Of a stretch of DNA of 37,445 bases, positions 14,782-23,576 are shown piece by piece; within the stretch, counting starts at the first letter, position 1, and the number at the start of each line of letters is the position of its first letter. The position numbers and the translations under genes are program-made. Source of the DNA: Anaerolineae bacterium (lineage in GTDB: Bacteria; Chloroflexota; Anaerolineae; UBA3071); assembly GCA_029907105.1 (NCBI GenBank), contig JARYMM010000036.1, forward strand, positions 1 through 37,445. Reading direction: 5' to 3'. The notes beneath the pieces were generated by a model. It did no database searches, was not told where the DNA came from, and saw only the letters and a program-made list of their open reading frames with translations.

Positions 14782-15272
14782 GAGACCAAACAGTGCTGGA
14801 CACATACGAGCGGCTGAAGCGCGAAGCGGAGGCAGCAGGCTACTTCCTCAATCCCGACGTCGAGTTTGTCCTCGACCTCGTGGAGGGGTTGTTGACCAAC
14901 GAGGCACGCTACGGCTACTGGGCCTGTCCCTGCCGCCTGGCCGAGGGGGTCCGGGAGAAGGACCTGGACATCATCTGCCCCTGCGATTACCGCGATGCCG
15001 ACCTGGACGAGTACGGGGCCTGCTACTGTGCCCTCTACGTCTCCGAAGAGGTCGCCCGCGGGGAGAAGGCCGCACAGCCCGTGCCCGAACGGCGCGGCAG
15101 CAAGCCTTCGGCGCCGGCCGAGGAGCACGAGGAAGAGCTGGTGGGCTTCACCCGCTGCGGCATCCCCGTCTGGCGCTGCAAGGTCTGCGGCTACCTGTGC
15201 GCCCGGCCCCAGCCGCCGCTCAAATGTCCTATCTGCAAGGCTGACCGCGACCGCTTCGAGCGGTTCTGGTGA
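14778..15272 (+). CDS. Ferredoxin:thioredoxin reductase catalytic subunit fused to a rubredoxin-like domain
   Basis: A 164-residue protein. Residues 1-95 carry the FTR catalytic motifs: C50-P-C52, C67-P-C69 and C82-Y-C84, where the third is CYC instead of the plant CHC. These bind the [4Fe-4S] cluster next to the redox disulfide. After an acidic linker (about 100-120), C134-x2-C137 and C150-x2-C153 form a rubredoxin-type knuckle pair, RCKVCGYLC and KCPICKA. The protein would take electrons from ferredoxin or the Fe centre and reduce a thioredoxin-fold protein, plausibly the glutaredoxin encoded just before it. Confidence 0.9.
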   Translation: MRDQTVLDTYERLKREAEAAGYFLNPDVEFVLDLVEGLLTNEARYGYWACPCRLAEGVREKDLDIICPCDYRDADLDEYGACYCALYVSEEVARGEKAAQPVPERRGSKPSAPAEEHEEELVGFTRCGIPVWRCKVCGYLCARPQPPLKCPICKADRDRFERFW

Positions 15273-15293
15273 ATTGTGCAAAGGAGATCAAAC

Positions 15294-15761
15294 ATGCCCA
15301 TCTTCCAAGCCACCGACGTCATCGAGATGGCTCTGGAGCTGGAAAAAAGCGGCGAGGCTTTCTATCGCGCCGTGGCCCAAAAGGCCAGGACAGACGAGAT
15401 CCGGGCCCTTTTTGAGGATCTGGCCGATGCCGAGGTGGAACACCACGCCGCTTTTCAGAAGCTGTCCAGGGCCGTCTGGGACAGGCCGCTGTTGCCGCCC
15501 GCAGAATGGGACCAGTACCTGATGTACCTGCAGGCCACCATTCAGAGTGCCTTCTTTGAGGGCAAGGATAAAGCGCTGGCCCTGGCCGAGCAGGTGACCG
15601 ACGAGAAAGAAGCCATACGTATGGCCATGGGCTTCGAGAAGGAAACCCTGTTGTTCTTCCACGACCTGCGCGACATGGTGTCCGAAACGGACAGGCCCGT
15701 TGTCCTGCGCATCATCAACGAAGAGAAAACGCACCTGCGGCGCCTCGCCGAGATGCTGTAG
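15294..15761 (+). CDS. Ferritin-like diiron protein (rubrerythrin family), first of three
   Basis: A 155-residue four-helix protein. Helix 1 DVIEMALELEKSGEAFYRAVA, helix 2 LFEDLADAEVEHHAAF, then MAMGFEKETLLFFHDL and INEEKTHLRRLAEML supply the paired ExxH carboxylates of a diiron site. No rubredoxin domain is fused, but a separate rubredoxin-like domain is encoded just upstream in the FTR fusion. The ATG at 15294 has AAGGAGATC before it. Such proteins act in peroxide reduction or iron handling. Confidence 0.88.
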   Translation: MPIFQATDVIEMALELEKSGEAFYRAVAQKARTDEIRALFEDLADAEVEHHAAFQKLSRAVWDRPLLPPAEWDQYLMYLQATIQSAFFEGKDKALALAEQVTDEKEAIRMAMGFEKETLLFFHDLRDMVSETDRPVVLRIINEEKTHLRRLAEML

Positions 15762-15790
15762 ACACATTCGACAAAGAGGAGGTCAAGACG

Positions 15791-16339
15791 ATGGATTGGA
15801 ATAGCCCACTGGGCATACTGCGCCGCGCCATGCAGATCGAGCGCGAGGGCTACAGGTTCTACACCGACGCTGCCGGGCGGGCCGTCGGGGAGAGAGGCAA
15901 AGAGATGTTCCGGGGCCTGGCTGCCGACGAGGCCAGACACCTGCACCTGCTGTTGGTCGAGTACCAGGCATTGGAATCGGGGCAGGGCTGGATTGACCCC
16001 ACCCAGGCGCTCGATAAGGAAATGGATTTCGACCCCGCCAACCCGATTCTGCCCGGCGAGGAGTACCCCGAGCCGATGCCCATCTTCACCCCCGCCCGGG
16101 TCCCCTCGCTGGACAACGACCTGGCTGCCTTGGAGTTCGGCCTGGAAACCGAGCAGATGTCCTATGATCTCTACAAGACGTCCGCCGAAGCACAAAGCGA
16201 CCCGGCGGCCAGGGAGGCCTATCAGATCCTGGCCCGGGAAGAGAACAAGCACTACCAGCTTTTGCAGAGTTCTCGCGACTACCTGGTGAACAATCAGACC
16301 TGGTGGGACAGCGAGGAGTCTCCCTTCTTCGAAGGATAG
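15791..16339 (+). CDS. Ferritin-like diiron protein, second of three
   Basis: A 182-residue protein of the rubrerythrin/ferritin-like superfamily: [37 protein letters not shown], then [18 protein letters not shown] and [18 protein letters not shown]. The middle region has a Pro-rich insert ([16 protein letters not shown]) shared in part with the third paralogue at 17142. The ribosome site is AAGAGGAGG. It lies 29 bases after the previous ferritin-like gene. Role in iron or peroxide handling is inferred from family; metal ligands look intact. Confidence 0.85.
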   Translation: MDWNSPLGILRRAMQIEREGYRFYTDAAGRAVGERGKEMFRGLAADEARHLHLLLVEYQALESGQGWIDPTQALDKEMDFDPANPILPGEEYPEPMPIFTPARVPSLDNDLAALEFGLETEQMSYDLYKTSAEAQSDPAAREAYQILAREENKHYQLLQSSRDYLVNNQTWWDSEESPFFEG

Positions 16340-16343
16340 GCAC

Positions 16344-16949
16344 GTGAACGGTATGCGAAGCCCGAAAGGGAGCCAGTTGAACACCGGCGAGCGCATCCCG
16401 CCGGGCCAGCGACTGGTCAGCCGCCTGCCCGTGCTGCACTACGGCCCCATCCCGCCCTTCGATCCGGCGACGTGGGAGTTGCGCCTGTTTGGACTGGTGG
16501 AAGAAGAGGTCGTCTTCTCCTACGAGCAGTTCATGGCCCCGCCCACGGTGAGGATCGTCGCCGACATTCATTGCGTCACCGGCTGGTCCATGCTGGACAC
16601 CGTGTGGGAGGGCGTGCTTTTCCGTGAACTGCTCAACCACGTCCGCCCGCAGCCTGAAGCCAGATACGTGCTTATCCATTGCGACTACGGCTATACCACC
16701 AACCTGCCGCTGGCAGCTTTGCTGGATGACGACGTCCTGCTGGCCTACCGCTACAATGACGAACCCCTGCCTCCGCAATACGGCCACCCGCTGCGGCTGG
16801 TCGTGCCCAAGCGCTACTTCTGGAAGAGCGCCAAGTGGGTGCGAGGGCTGGAGTTCATGGCCCGCGACAGGCCAGGCTTCTGGGAAGTTCGCGGCTATCA
16901 CAATGATGGCGATCCCTGGAAAGAGGAACGCTACGGCCTTATCGGCTGA
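16344..16949 (+). CDS. Sulfite-oxidase-fold molybdopterin oxidoreductase domain protein
   Basis: A 201-residue protein corresponding to the molybdenum-binding domain of sulfite oxidase/MsrP (YedY). DIHCVTGWS carries the Mo-ligand cysteine C77, and [40 protein letters not shown], and [15 protein letters not shown] are family signatures. It lacks a Tat signal, so it appears cytoplasmic, unlike MsrP. The start is GTG at 16344, with an ATG nine bases on. It sits between ferritin-like genes. Substrate unknown; reduction of an oxidised thioether or sulfite chemistry is plausible. Confidence 0.88.
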   Translation: MNGMRSPKGSQLNTGERIPPGQRLVSRLPVLHYGPIPPFDPATWELRLFGLVEEEVVFSYEQFMAPPTVRIVADIHCVTGWSMLDTVWEGVLFRELLNHVRPQPEARYVLIHCDYGYTTNLPLAALLDDDVLLAYRYNDEPLPPQYGHPLRLVVPKRYFWKSAKWVRGLEFMARDRPGFWEVRGYHNDGDPWKEERYGLIG

Positions 16950-16971
16950 CCAATCACAGAAACTTCCTGGT

Positions 16972-17077
16972 GTCATTGCGAGGAGGCGGTTTTTGCCGAC
17001 GAAGCAATCCCCAAGTCCCGAGTCGGAGATTGCTTCGCCGCCCCTTCGCTTTGCTCAGGGCTTCGGCTCGCAATGAC
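16972..17077 (+). repeat. Dispersed inverted repeat of the GTCATTGCGAG type
   Basis: Begins GTCATTGCGAG and ends CTCGCAATGAC, with inner segments GAAGCAATC and GATTGCTTC. This palindromic intergenic repeat occurs in many unrelated bacterial genomes and is thought to be MITE-like. It separates the sulfite-oxidase-fold gene from the third ferritin-like gene. Confidence 0.88.
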
Positions 17078-17141
17078 GCCATCAAAGATTCTCGCGAGCA
17101 ACGCAAATGCCGCGGGGTAATACTATACAAGGAGCAAATCC

Positions 17142-17621
17142 ATGGACGCTTTGGAAGTGTTGAAGAAAGGCATGAAACTGGAGAGAGAAGGGCTGGAGTT
17201 CTACCTGGGGGCTGCCGAGTGCAGCGCTGACCCCGAGACGGCCCAACTGTTCCGCGATCTGGCCGCCGACGAGGTGGACCACTACAACGCCATCGGACGT
17301 CAATACGATGCCCTGGCCGCGGGCAAGGCCTGGGTGCCCATCCCCGAACTGGAGACGGTGGAGCCTATAGACGTGCAGGCCCCCATCTTCCCACCCGGCC
17401 TGATGGCCTGCGAGATCCTGCCCGACAGGCCTTCGGACGAGGACGCCTTGCTCTTCGCCCTCGGCGTCGAGGTAAAGAGCTTCGAGCTGTACTCGCAGAG
17501 CGCCAGGGAGGTGGACAACGCCGACGCGCGGCGGCTGTTCCAGGCCCTGGCCGCCGCCGAGCAGCAGCATTTCAATCTCTTGATGGCCCGCTACGAAGCG
17601 CGTTTCGCCTATCCGCGCTAG
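17142..17621 (+). CDS. Ferritin-like diiron protein, third of three
   Basis: A 159-residue protein with LKKGMKLEREGLEFYLGAAE, LFRDLAADEVDHYNAIGRQY, FALGVEVKSFELYSQSARE and LAAAEQQHFNLLMARYEARF. The central Pro-rich stretch QAPIFPPGL resembles the insert of the 15791 paralogue. CAAGGAGCAAATCC precedes the ATG. A dispersed repeat separates it from the other two copies, and it may have its own promoter: GGTAATACTATACAAGG just upstream contains -10-like sequence but no clear -35. Confidence 0.85.
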   Translation: MDALEVLKKGMKLEREGLEFYLGAAECSADPETAQLFRDLAADEVDHYNAIGRQYDALAAGKAWVPIPELETVEPIDVQAPIFPPGLMACEILPDRPSDEDALLFALGVEVKSFELYSQSAREVDNADARRLFQALAAAEQQHFNLLMARYEARFAYPR

Positions 17622-17642
17622 AACGTAAAACGTGAAACACAT

Positions 17643-19418
17643 ATGACCGTCAACAATATGACCATCCGCATTGGCGGCGCGGCGGGTAACGGCGTGGAAT
17701 CGAGCGGCGCTGGCTTCTGCCAGGCGCTGGGCCGGGCCGGGCTGCACGTCTTCGGCCTGCCCGATTACTACTCGCGCATCCGAGGCGGACACAACTTCTA
17801 CTCCATCCGCATCAGCGACCGGCCCCTCTACTCCCACGCCGAGCCGGTCCACCTCCTGCTGGCATTGACCGCGGAAACCATCCCCCGCCATCGGGACAAA
17901 GTCGTCGAGGGAGGAGCCATCGTCTACGACCTCAAGCAGGTGCGGGAGCCGCCCTCAGCCGTGCCCGGGGTTCAGTTCCTGCCGCTTCCCCTGAGCGATA
18001 TGGCTAAAGAGACAGCGGGCACCGAACTGGCGCGCAACACCGTGGTTCTGGGGGTCGCTGCCGGGCTGACCGGCCTCGACCTCTCGCCCATGGAAAGCGT
18101 CATCCGCCAGAACTTCGGGCGCAGGGGCCAGAAGGTGGTGGACGGCAACCTGGCGGCCGCCGATGCGGGCTACAAGGCGGGGCAGAAATACGCCGGCGAC
18201 TTTCCCTTCAAGCTGCGGCGGAACCCCAGCGCGCCGCCGCGTATGGTGGTCAGCGGCACGGAGGCCTTCTCGCTGGGCGCGCTGGCCGGCGGCTGTCGCT
18301 TCGTTTCCGCCTACCCGATGACGCCGGGCTCGCCGGTATTGCACTGGATGGCCGCCCACGCCGCCCAATATGGCGTGGTGACCAAGCACACGGAGGACGA
18401 AATCGCCGCCATCTGCATGGCCATCGGCGCGGCACACATGGGCGCCCGGGCGCTGGTGCCCACCTCCGGCGGCGGCTTCTCGCTGATGGTGGAGGCGTTG
18501 GGGCTGGCCGCCATGTCCGAGACGCCGGTGGTGATCTATAACGCCCAGAGGCCGGGGCCATCCACCGGTCTGGCCACCCGCAACGCCCAGGCGGATTTGC
18601 TCTTCATGCTCTACGCCTCGCAGGACGAGTTTCCGCGCTTCCTGTTGGCCCCAGGCACCCATGAGCAGTGTTTCGTGGCCGGCTGGCGGGCCTTCAACCT
18701 GGCCGAGAAGTATCAGACACCGGCCCTGGTGCTCAGCGACCACTACCTGGCGGTGGCCACGCGCACCCTGGAGATGGGTGCCTTTGACTTCGATGCCGTC
18801 CAGATCGAGCGCGGGGAACTGCTCAGCCCCGCCGAGCTGGACGCCCTGGATGAGGAGTACCTGCGCTATCGTCTTACGCCCTCTGGTGTTTCGCCGCGGG
18901 CACTGCCAGGGCACCCCAAGGCGGTATATGTGGCGGAGAGCAACGAGCACGACCCGGCGGGGGCGTTGGACGAGGAGATCGAGAACCGCATCGCCATGGT
19001 GGAGAAGCGCCAGAGCAAGCTGATCGGCATGGTCGAGGAGATGTCCGGCCCGGCCCGCTACGGCCCGGCGGAGGCGGAGACCACTTTTGTCTGCTGGGGC
19101 TCCACCTATGGGCCGCTGCGCGAGGCGGTGGACCTTTTGAATGCCGAACAGCCAGGGCGGGCCAACATGCTGCACTTCAGCGACCTGTGGCCCCTGCCCC
19201 TGGAGCCGGTCACGGCGGCCCTTGCCTCGGCCCGTCAGCGCATCGCCGTCGAGGTCAACGCCACGGCGCAACTGGCCACCCTCCTGCGCAGCCAGACCGG
19301 CATACAGATGGACGGCGCGATTCTGAAATACGACGGCCGCCCGTTCACACCGGAGTATATCCTGGCCCGCGTCCGCACAGACAGGAGGGCCAGCAAGTCC
19401 CTCCCTCTTGATAGATGA
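17643..19418 (+). CDS. 2-oxoacid:ferredoxin oxidoreductase, fused gamma-alpha subunit
   Basis: A 591-residue subunit. Residues 1-190 are the gamma domain (IRIGGAAGNGVESSG and YYSRIRGGHNFYSIRIS). Residues 200-580 are the alpha domain: YPMTPGSP, HTEDEIAAICMAIGAAHMGA, TSGGGFSLMVEALG, and GPSTGLATRNAQADL. With the beta subunit encoded next, it would interconvert a 2-oxoacid (2-oxoglutarate or pyruvate) and acyl-CoA using ferredoxin. The last residues (ASKSLPLDR) are encoded by the start of a 93-bp tandem repeat, so the C-terminus was altered by repeat insertion. Confidence 0.93.
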   Translation: MTVNNMTIRIGGAAGNGVESSGAGFCQALGRAGLHVFGLPDYYSRIRGGHNFYSIRISDRPLYSHAEPVHLLLALTAETIPRHRDKVVEGGAIVYDLKQVREPPSAVPGVQFLPLPLSDMAKETAGTELARNTVVLGVAAGLTGLDLSPMESVIRQNFGRRGQKVVDGNLAAADAGYKAGQKYAGDFPFKLRRNPSAPPRMVVSGTEAFSLGALAGGCRFVSAYPMTPGSPVLHWMAAHAAQYGVVTKHTEDEIAAICMAIGAAHMGARALVPTSGGGFSLMVEALGLAAMSETPVVIYNAQRPGPSTGLATRNAQADLLFMLYASQDEFPRFLLAPGTHEQCFVAGWRAFNLAEKYQTPALVLSDHYLAVATRTLEMGAFDFDAVQIERGELLSPAELDALDEEYLRYRLTPSGVSPRALPGHPKAVYVAESNEHDPAGALDEEIENRIAMVEKRQSKLIGMVEEMSGPARYGPAEAETTFVCWGSTYGPLREAVDLLNAEQPGRANMLHFSDLWPLPLEPVTAALASARQRIAVEVNATAQLATLLRSQTGIQMDGAILKYDGRPFTPEYILARVRTDRRASKSLPLDR

Positions 19419-19635
19419 GGTTAGGTGGGGGTATTGCCCCCTCCCCTAACCCCTCCCACCAGGGGAGGGGAACTCAGCAGGGCTAGCAAGTCCCTCCCTC
19501 TTGATAGATGAGGTTAGGTGGGGGTATTGCCCCCTCCCCTAACCCCTCCCACCAGGGGAGGGGAACTCAGCAGGGTTAACAACTCCCTCCCCCTTGATGG
19601 AGATGGGGGTGCCCCTCCCACCAGGGGAAACTTCT
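19382..19635 (+). repeat. 93-bp tandem repeat, two full copies and a degenerate third
   Basis: Copies start near 19382 and 19475 (offset exactly 93), with a shortened, diverged third from about 19568. Each contains CCCCTCCC and GGGAGGGG segments able to form a hairpin. The first copy covers the end of the alpha-subunit gene; the array fills the gap to the beta subunit. 93 is a multiple of three. Confidence 0.92.
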
Positions 19636-19685
19636 TGACCGTTCGGCCACATCGGCTCAATCGGCTGACCCAAGGAGACGATGAC

Positions 19686-20555
19686 ATGGTATCGAGAAAA
19701 GACTTTGACAGTCCCAACGAGCCCACCTGGTGCAAAGGGTGCGGCAATTACGGCATCCTGAACGCCATCAAGATGGCCCTGGCCGAGCAGGGCCTTGCTC
19801 CGCACCAGGTGCTGATGGTCACCGGCATTGGCTGCGGGAGCAAGATACCGCAGTACATGAAGGTGAACGGCTTCCACACCATCCACGGCCGCGCCCTGCC
19901 GGTAGCCACCGGGGCCCGCCTGGCCAACCACGGCATGAAGATCATGTGCGTGCACGGCGACGGCGACGGCTACGGCATGGGGCTGGGCCACATGATGCAC
20001 GCCATCCGCCGCAACATCGGCCTGGTGGACATCATACAGAATAACCGCGTCTACGGCTTGACCAAGGGGCAGTACTCGCCCACCAGCGACGTGGGCATGC
20101 GCACGCCCACCTCGCCGGAAGGGGCCATTGACCGCGCCGTGCCGCCGCTGGGGCTGGCCATCGCCGCCGGCGCCACCTTCGTCGCCCGTGGCTACCCCGG
20201 CGAGCTTCCTCACCTGGCCTGGCTTATCGGCCAGGCCTTGCAGCACGATGGCTACGCCCTGGTGGACGTGCTGCAACCCTGCGTGACCTTCAATCGGGCC
20301 AGCGCCTACGACTTCTATAACCCCCGCGTGTACAGGCTGCAGGAGACCGCTCACGACGTGACGAACAAGACCGCGGCCTGGGAGAAGGCTTACGAGTGGG
20401 GCGAGCGCATCCCCATCGGCATTTTCTACCGCGTGGAAGGCGTGCCCACCTACGAGTCCCAGGTGCCAACGCTCAAAGCAGGGCCGCTGGTCAGGCAGCC
20501 GCTGCAGAAGCTGCGCCCGGAGCAGGTGCACGCCCTGTGCACCGAACTGATCTGA
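19686..20555 (+). CDS. 2-oxoacid:ferredoxin oxidoreductase, beta subunit
   Basis: A 289-residue thiamine-diphosphate subunit. CKGCGNYGILNAIK, TGIGCGSK, GDGDGYGMGLGHMMHA with NNRVYGLTKGQYSPTS form the TPP/Mg site; QPCVTFN follows. AAGGAG sits before the ATG at 19686. The frame is open upstream through the repeat array to 19518, but that extension is Pro/Gly-rich and not family-like. Pairs with the fused subunit 268 bases upstream, an unusually long gap for partner subunits, caused by the repeats. Confidence 0.93.
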   Translation: MVSRKDFDSPNEPTWCKGCGNYGILNAIKMALAEQGLAPHQVLMVTGIGCGSKIPQYMKVNGFHTIHGRALPVATGARLANHGMKIMCVHGDGDGYGMGLGHMMHAIRRNIGLVDIIQNNRVYGLTKGQYSPTSDVGMRTPTSPEGAIDRAVPPLGLAIAAGATFVARGYPGELPHLAWLIGQALQHDGYALVDVLQPCVTFNRASAYDFYNPRVYRLQETAHDVTNKTAAWEKAYEWGERIPIGIFYRVEGVPTYESQVPTLKAGPLVRQPLQKLRPEQVHALCTELI

Positions 20556-20583
20556 GCGCCAGAAAACCCGGGAGATGGGAGCC

Positions 20584-20991
20584 ATGTCTCTGCTGATGGT
20601 GAAGTCGGTTTTGACGACGGTTCTGTTGCTGGTGGCCATAGCCCAGGCGCTGGGCATGGCCCAGGTGCGCGGTTATGTGCAGTTCTTGCCTGTGGACCGG
20701 AGGCGGCTGCGGCAGTGGCACCGCGGGGGCGGGATTGCCGCGCTGATCCTGGCCCTGGCAGTGGCGGCGATGTGCGTGTTCGGCGAGAGGTATGCCTATT
20801 ATCCTCCGCGTGTGCTGGCTCATGTGGTGATGGGGACGCTGGCGATCGCCGTCTTGCTTCTGAAAGTGCTCATCACCCATCGCTGGCGTCGTCAACTACG
20901 CCATAACACCGCCCTGGGGGCGATAGCGGGCCTGCTCATCCTGGGCACCTTTGCCGCCAGCGCGCTGTGGGTCTTTGTGGGCGCGGCCTGA
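20584..20991 (+). CDS. Small membrane protein, four transmembrane segments, possible b-type cytochrome
   Basis: A 135-residue protein with four hydrophobic segments: VKSVLTTVLLLVAIAQALGM, GIAALILALAVAAMCVF, VLAHVVMGTLAIAVLLLKV, and AIAGLLILGTFAASALWVF. Histidines near segments 2 and 3 (RQWHRGGG, LAHVVMG) and THRW could bind heme, as in cytochrome b561-like small proteins, and a cytochrome c lipoprotein follows. An in-frame ATG at 20575 is an alternative start. I do not recognise a named family with certainty. Confidence 0.7.
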   Translation: MSLLMVKSVLTTVLLLVAIAQALGMAQVRGYVQFLPVDRRRLRQWHRGGGIAALILALAVAAMCVFGERYAYYPPRVLAHVVMGTLAIAVLLLKVLITHRWRRQLRHNTALGAIAGLLILGTFAASALWVFVGAA

Positions 20992-21074
20992 TTGGGCGAT
21001 TTGAACCACACCTGGCCCTGGCCGTCCAGGCCGGACAAGGCGAGCAGTTATGAAAAGTAAGGAGAGGGCATGAG

Positions 21075-21425
21075 ATGAGCAAAGACACGTCTGGGAGATT
21101 GATCGCCGTATTTCTGGTTCTGCTATTGGGAGCATGGGTCACTGCCTGTGCGACGCAGCCATCGGTTGCCCCCACGTCGCCAGCGCCGGCGGACACGCCC
21201 ACACCGTCAATGCCAGGCGAGAAGCCCCGGCCTGCCCTCGACGGCGAGGCTTTGCTCAAAGAGCGCTGTACCGGATGCCATGGCCTGAGCCGCGTGGAGC
21301 AGGCCAGGAAGACGGAGACGGACTGGAAGAAGACGGTGGAACGCATGGTGGGCAAGGGAGCGGCTCTCACTGCCGAAGAGCAGGCAGCCGTCATCAAGTA
21401 CCTGGCCGAGACGTATGCCAGATAG
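21075..21425 (+). CDS. Lipoprotein cytochrome c
   Basis: A 116-residue exported protein. The lipobox WVTAC puts the acylated cysteine at residue 25, followed by a Pro/Thr/Ser linker (PTSPAPADTPTPSMPG), then a single heme motif C65-TG-C68-H69. RMVGKGA supplies a likely axial methionine. It resembles small quinohemoprotein-type or cytochrome c-553-like domains. Function is electron transfer at the outer face of the membrane, perhaps from the preceding four-helix membrane protein. Confidence 0.88.
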   Translation: MSKDTSGRLIAVFLVLLLGAWVTACATQPSVAPTSPAPADTPTPSMPGEKPRPALDGEALLKERCTGCHGLSRVEQARKTETDWKKTVERMVGKGAALTAEEQAAVIKYLAETYAR

Positions 21426-21447
21426 CGGAAAGGGCTTGTAAGCACAG

Positions 21448-22269
21448 GTGAGCATGGCCTGGTTCGAGAGCCTTAACCCCATATGGCAGGCCCTGCTGGG
21501 CACCTGCTTCACCTGGCTGGTCACCGCGCTGGGGGCCGGGCTGGTCTTTTTCTTCCGCAGCATCAACCGCAAGGCGCTGGATGGCATGCTCGGCTTTGCC
21601 GCCGGGGTCATGATCGCCGCCAGTTTCTGGTCGCTCCTGGCACCGGCCATCGAGATGGCCGAGGAGTCCGCCCACTTGCCCGCCTGGGTTCAGGCCGCCG
21701 CCGGGTTCCTGCTGGGCGGAGCGTTCCTCTGGCTGATAGACAAGGTCCTGCCTCACATCCACAACATCGGCCAGCCCGGCGAGGCCACCGACGGTCTTCA
21801 CTCCAGTTGGCGCCGCAGCATCCTGCTCATCCTGGCCATTACCATGCACAACATCCCGGAGGGGCTGGCCGTGGGCGTCGCTTTCGGCGCTGCGGCGGCG
21901 GGTTACCCGGCCGCTTCGGTGGCCGGGGGCATCGCTCTGGCCCTGGGCATCGGCATCCAGAACTTCCCCGAGGGGGCGGCCGTCTCCGTGCCCCTGCGCC
22001 GCGAGGGCCTGAGCCGGCGCAAGAGCTTCTGGTATGGCCAGCTCTCTGGAATGGTAGAGCCCATCGCCGGGGTGCTTGGCGCTCTGGCCGTTCTGGTCAT
22101 GCGGCCGCTCCTGCCCTATGCTCTGGCCTTCGCTGCCGGGGCCATGATCTTCGTCGTCGTCGAGGAACTCATCCCCGAATCGCAGCAGGAGAAGCAGTAC
22201 GACATCGCCACGGTTGGAACGATGGTCGGCTTCGCTGTGATGATGATACTGGATGTGGCCCTGGGTTAG
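21448..22269 (+). CDS. ZIP-family metal transporter (GufA type)
   Basis: A 273-residue membrane protein with eight or so segments. [14 protein letters not shown] and [12 protein letters not shown] are the paired metal-binding motifs in the fourth and fifth segments of ZIP transporters, and VVEELIPES follows. It takes up Zn2+ or other divalent metals, including Fe2+. The start may be GTG 21448 or ATG 21454; neither has a strong ribosome site. It ends the run that began at the Rrf2 promoter, though co-transcription over 8 kb is unproven. Confidence 0.92.
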   Translation: MSMAWFESLNPIWQALLGTCFTWLVTALGAGLVFFFRSINRKALDGMLGFAAGVMIAASFWSLLAPAIEMAEESAHLPAWVQAAAGFLLGGAFLWLIDKVLPHIHNIGQPGEATDGLHSSWRRSILLILAITMHNIPEGLAVGVAFGAAAAGYPAASVAGGIALALGIGIQNFPEGAAVSVPLRREGLSRRKSFWYGQLSGMVEPIAGVLGALAVLVMRPLLPYALAFAAGAMIFVVVEELIPESQQEKQYDIATVGTMVGFAVMMILDVALG

Positions 22270-22283
22270 CAGAGAGCGCCGAG

Positions 22284-22325
22284 AAATTTAGAGTCTCTGC
22301 GTCCTCGGCGTCTCGGCGGTGAAAC
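22284..22325 (+). repeat. Dispersed 'tctctgcg' type repeat fragment
   Basis: The stretch around GTCTCTGCGTCCTCGGCGTC followed by TCGGCGGTGAAA matches an intergenic repeat I recall as frequent in Chloroflexi and other genomes. It is non-coding. Confidence 0.5.
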
Positions 22326-22352
22326 CTTTTGTTTCCGGCTGGTCCGGGTTAG

Positions 22353-22384
22353 GGTGACAGTCACTTGACCAAGTGACTGTCACC
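22353..22384 (+). other. Intergenic hairpin, 14-bp perfect arms
   Basis: Arms GGTGACAGTCACTT (22353-22366) and AAGTGACTGTCACC (22371-22384) around GACC, 27 bases before the oxidase start. No U-tract follows. It could be a terminator acting in either direction, an operator, or a dispersed palindrome. Confidence 0.8.
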
Positions 22385-22410
22385 TTCGAACGGCAGGGGG
22401 TGACGTTCTC

Positions 22411-23541
22411 ATGCCCGCCACAGCAGAGGTCGTGATTATCGGCGCCGGCGTCATCGGCTGCAGCACGGCCTACCACCTGGCCCGCCTGGGCATCAGCGAC
22501 GTCGTGGTGCTGGAGATGAACCAGGTGGGCAGTGGCTCGTCCGGCAAATCGGCCTCCATGCTCAGCCTGCAGGCCCGCCCGGATGAGCTGTGCGTGCGCA
22601 TGGCCTTGCACTCGTATGCCAGGTACATGCACTTCGAGGAAGAAGTCGGCGCGCCTGTGGACTTCAAGAAGATCGGCTGGCTGTCGGTAGCCACGGAGGA
22701 AAGCGCAGAACACCTGCGGCAGAGCGCGGAGCTGCTGCGCTCCCTGGGAGTGCGGACGGAGGAGCTGTCACCGGAGGAGATCAAGCATCGCTACCCGGAA
22801 CTCAACGTCGAGGACGTCGCCCTGGGCACCTGGGGGCCGGACGACGGCATCATTGACCCACACATGATCATGTGGGGATATGCCCGGCGGGCGCGGGAGA
22901 TGGGGGTCAGGGTGCAGGAAAACGTGCGCGCCACACAGATCGAGGTACGCCAGGGCAGAGTGCAGGGCGTGGCCACCGGCGAGGGCTTCATCGCCTGCGG
23001 CACGGTGGTGAACGCCGCCGGGCCCTGGGCCGTGGAAGTGGGACGCTGGGTTGGCCTGGAAATACCGATCATCAATGCCGCCCGCACGATCGTGGTCACC
23101 GGCCCTTTCCCGGCCATCCCGTCCGACAGGCCCTTCGTGGAGGATGTGACGGTGGAATGGTACTGCCGGCCCGAAGGTCCCGGCATGCTCATGGGCATGG
23201 GCGTCGTGCCCACGGAAGAGCTGGACGTCCCCTTCCGGTCGGACATGCTGGACGGGCTATTGGATGCGGCAGTGCACCGGATTCCCGTGCTGGAGCAGGC
23301 CACCATGCTCACCGGCTGGACGGGCATCCGGCCGCTGACCCCTGACAATCATCCCATCCTGGGGCCGGTGGCGGGCGTGGATGGTTTGGTGCTGAACTGT
23401 GGCTGGGGCGGCATGGGGATCATCCAGGCGCCGCTGGCCGGGCAGTTGGCCGCCGAAGTCGTGGCCGATGGCTACGCCTCAACCATGGATATCGGTCCTC
23501 TCGCCGTCGAACGCTTTGCACCAGATCCCGCTCGCCATTGA
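22411..23541 (+). CDS. FAD-dependent amino-acid/amine oxidoreductase (DAO family)
   Basis: A 376-residue flavoprotein. The N-terminal dinucleotide motif VVIIGAGVIGCSTAYHLAR binds FAD; GSGSSGKSASMLSLQ, VNAAGPWA, LTGWTGIRPLTPDNHPILG, and LNCGWGGMGIIQAPLAG are the standard markers of the glycine/sarcosine/D-amino-acid oxidase family. Substrate cannot be deduced. A strong hairpin lies between it and the ZIP gene, so it probably starts a new unit with the dehydrogenase downstream. Confidence 0.92.
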   Translation: MPATAEVVIIGAGVIGCSTAYHLARLGISDVVVLEMNQVGSGSSGKSASMLSLQARPDELCVRMALHSYARYMHFEEEVGAPVDFKKIGWLSVATEESAEHLRQSAELLRSLGVRTEELSPEEIKHRYPELNVEDVALGTWGPDDGIIDPHMIMWGYARRAREMGVRVQENVRATQIEVRQGRVQGVATGEGFIACGTVVNAAGPWAVEVGRWVGLEIPIINAARTIVVTGPFPAIPSDRPFVEDVTVEWYCRPEGPGMLMGMGVVPTEELDVPFRSDMLDGLLDAAVHRIPVLEQATMLTGWTGIRPLTPDNHPILGPVAGVDGLVLNCGWGGMGIIQAPLAGQLAAEVVADGYASTMDIGPLAVERFAPDPARH

Positions 23542-23576
23542 ACAGGCCAGGGCAGCTACAAGATGGCGAGAAGAAA

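Noticed and set aside
16972-17077. The GTCATTGCGAG palindrome as an insertion sequence.
   Set aside because: No transposase and only about 106 bases; a known type of dispersed intergenic repeat.
19382-19635. The 93-bp repeats as a CRISPR array.
   Set aside because: The copies are contiguous, with no spacers, and far too long for CRISPR repeats.
19518-19685. N-terminal extension of the oxidoreductase beta subunit.
   Set aside because: It is translated repeat DNA, Pro/Gly-rich, and a good ribosome site lies before the ATG at 19686.
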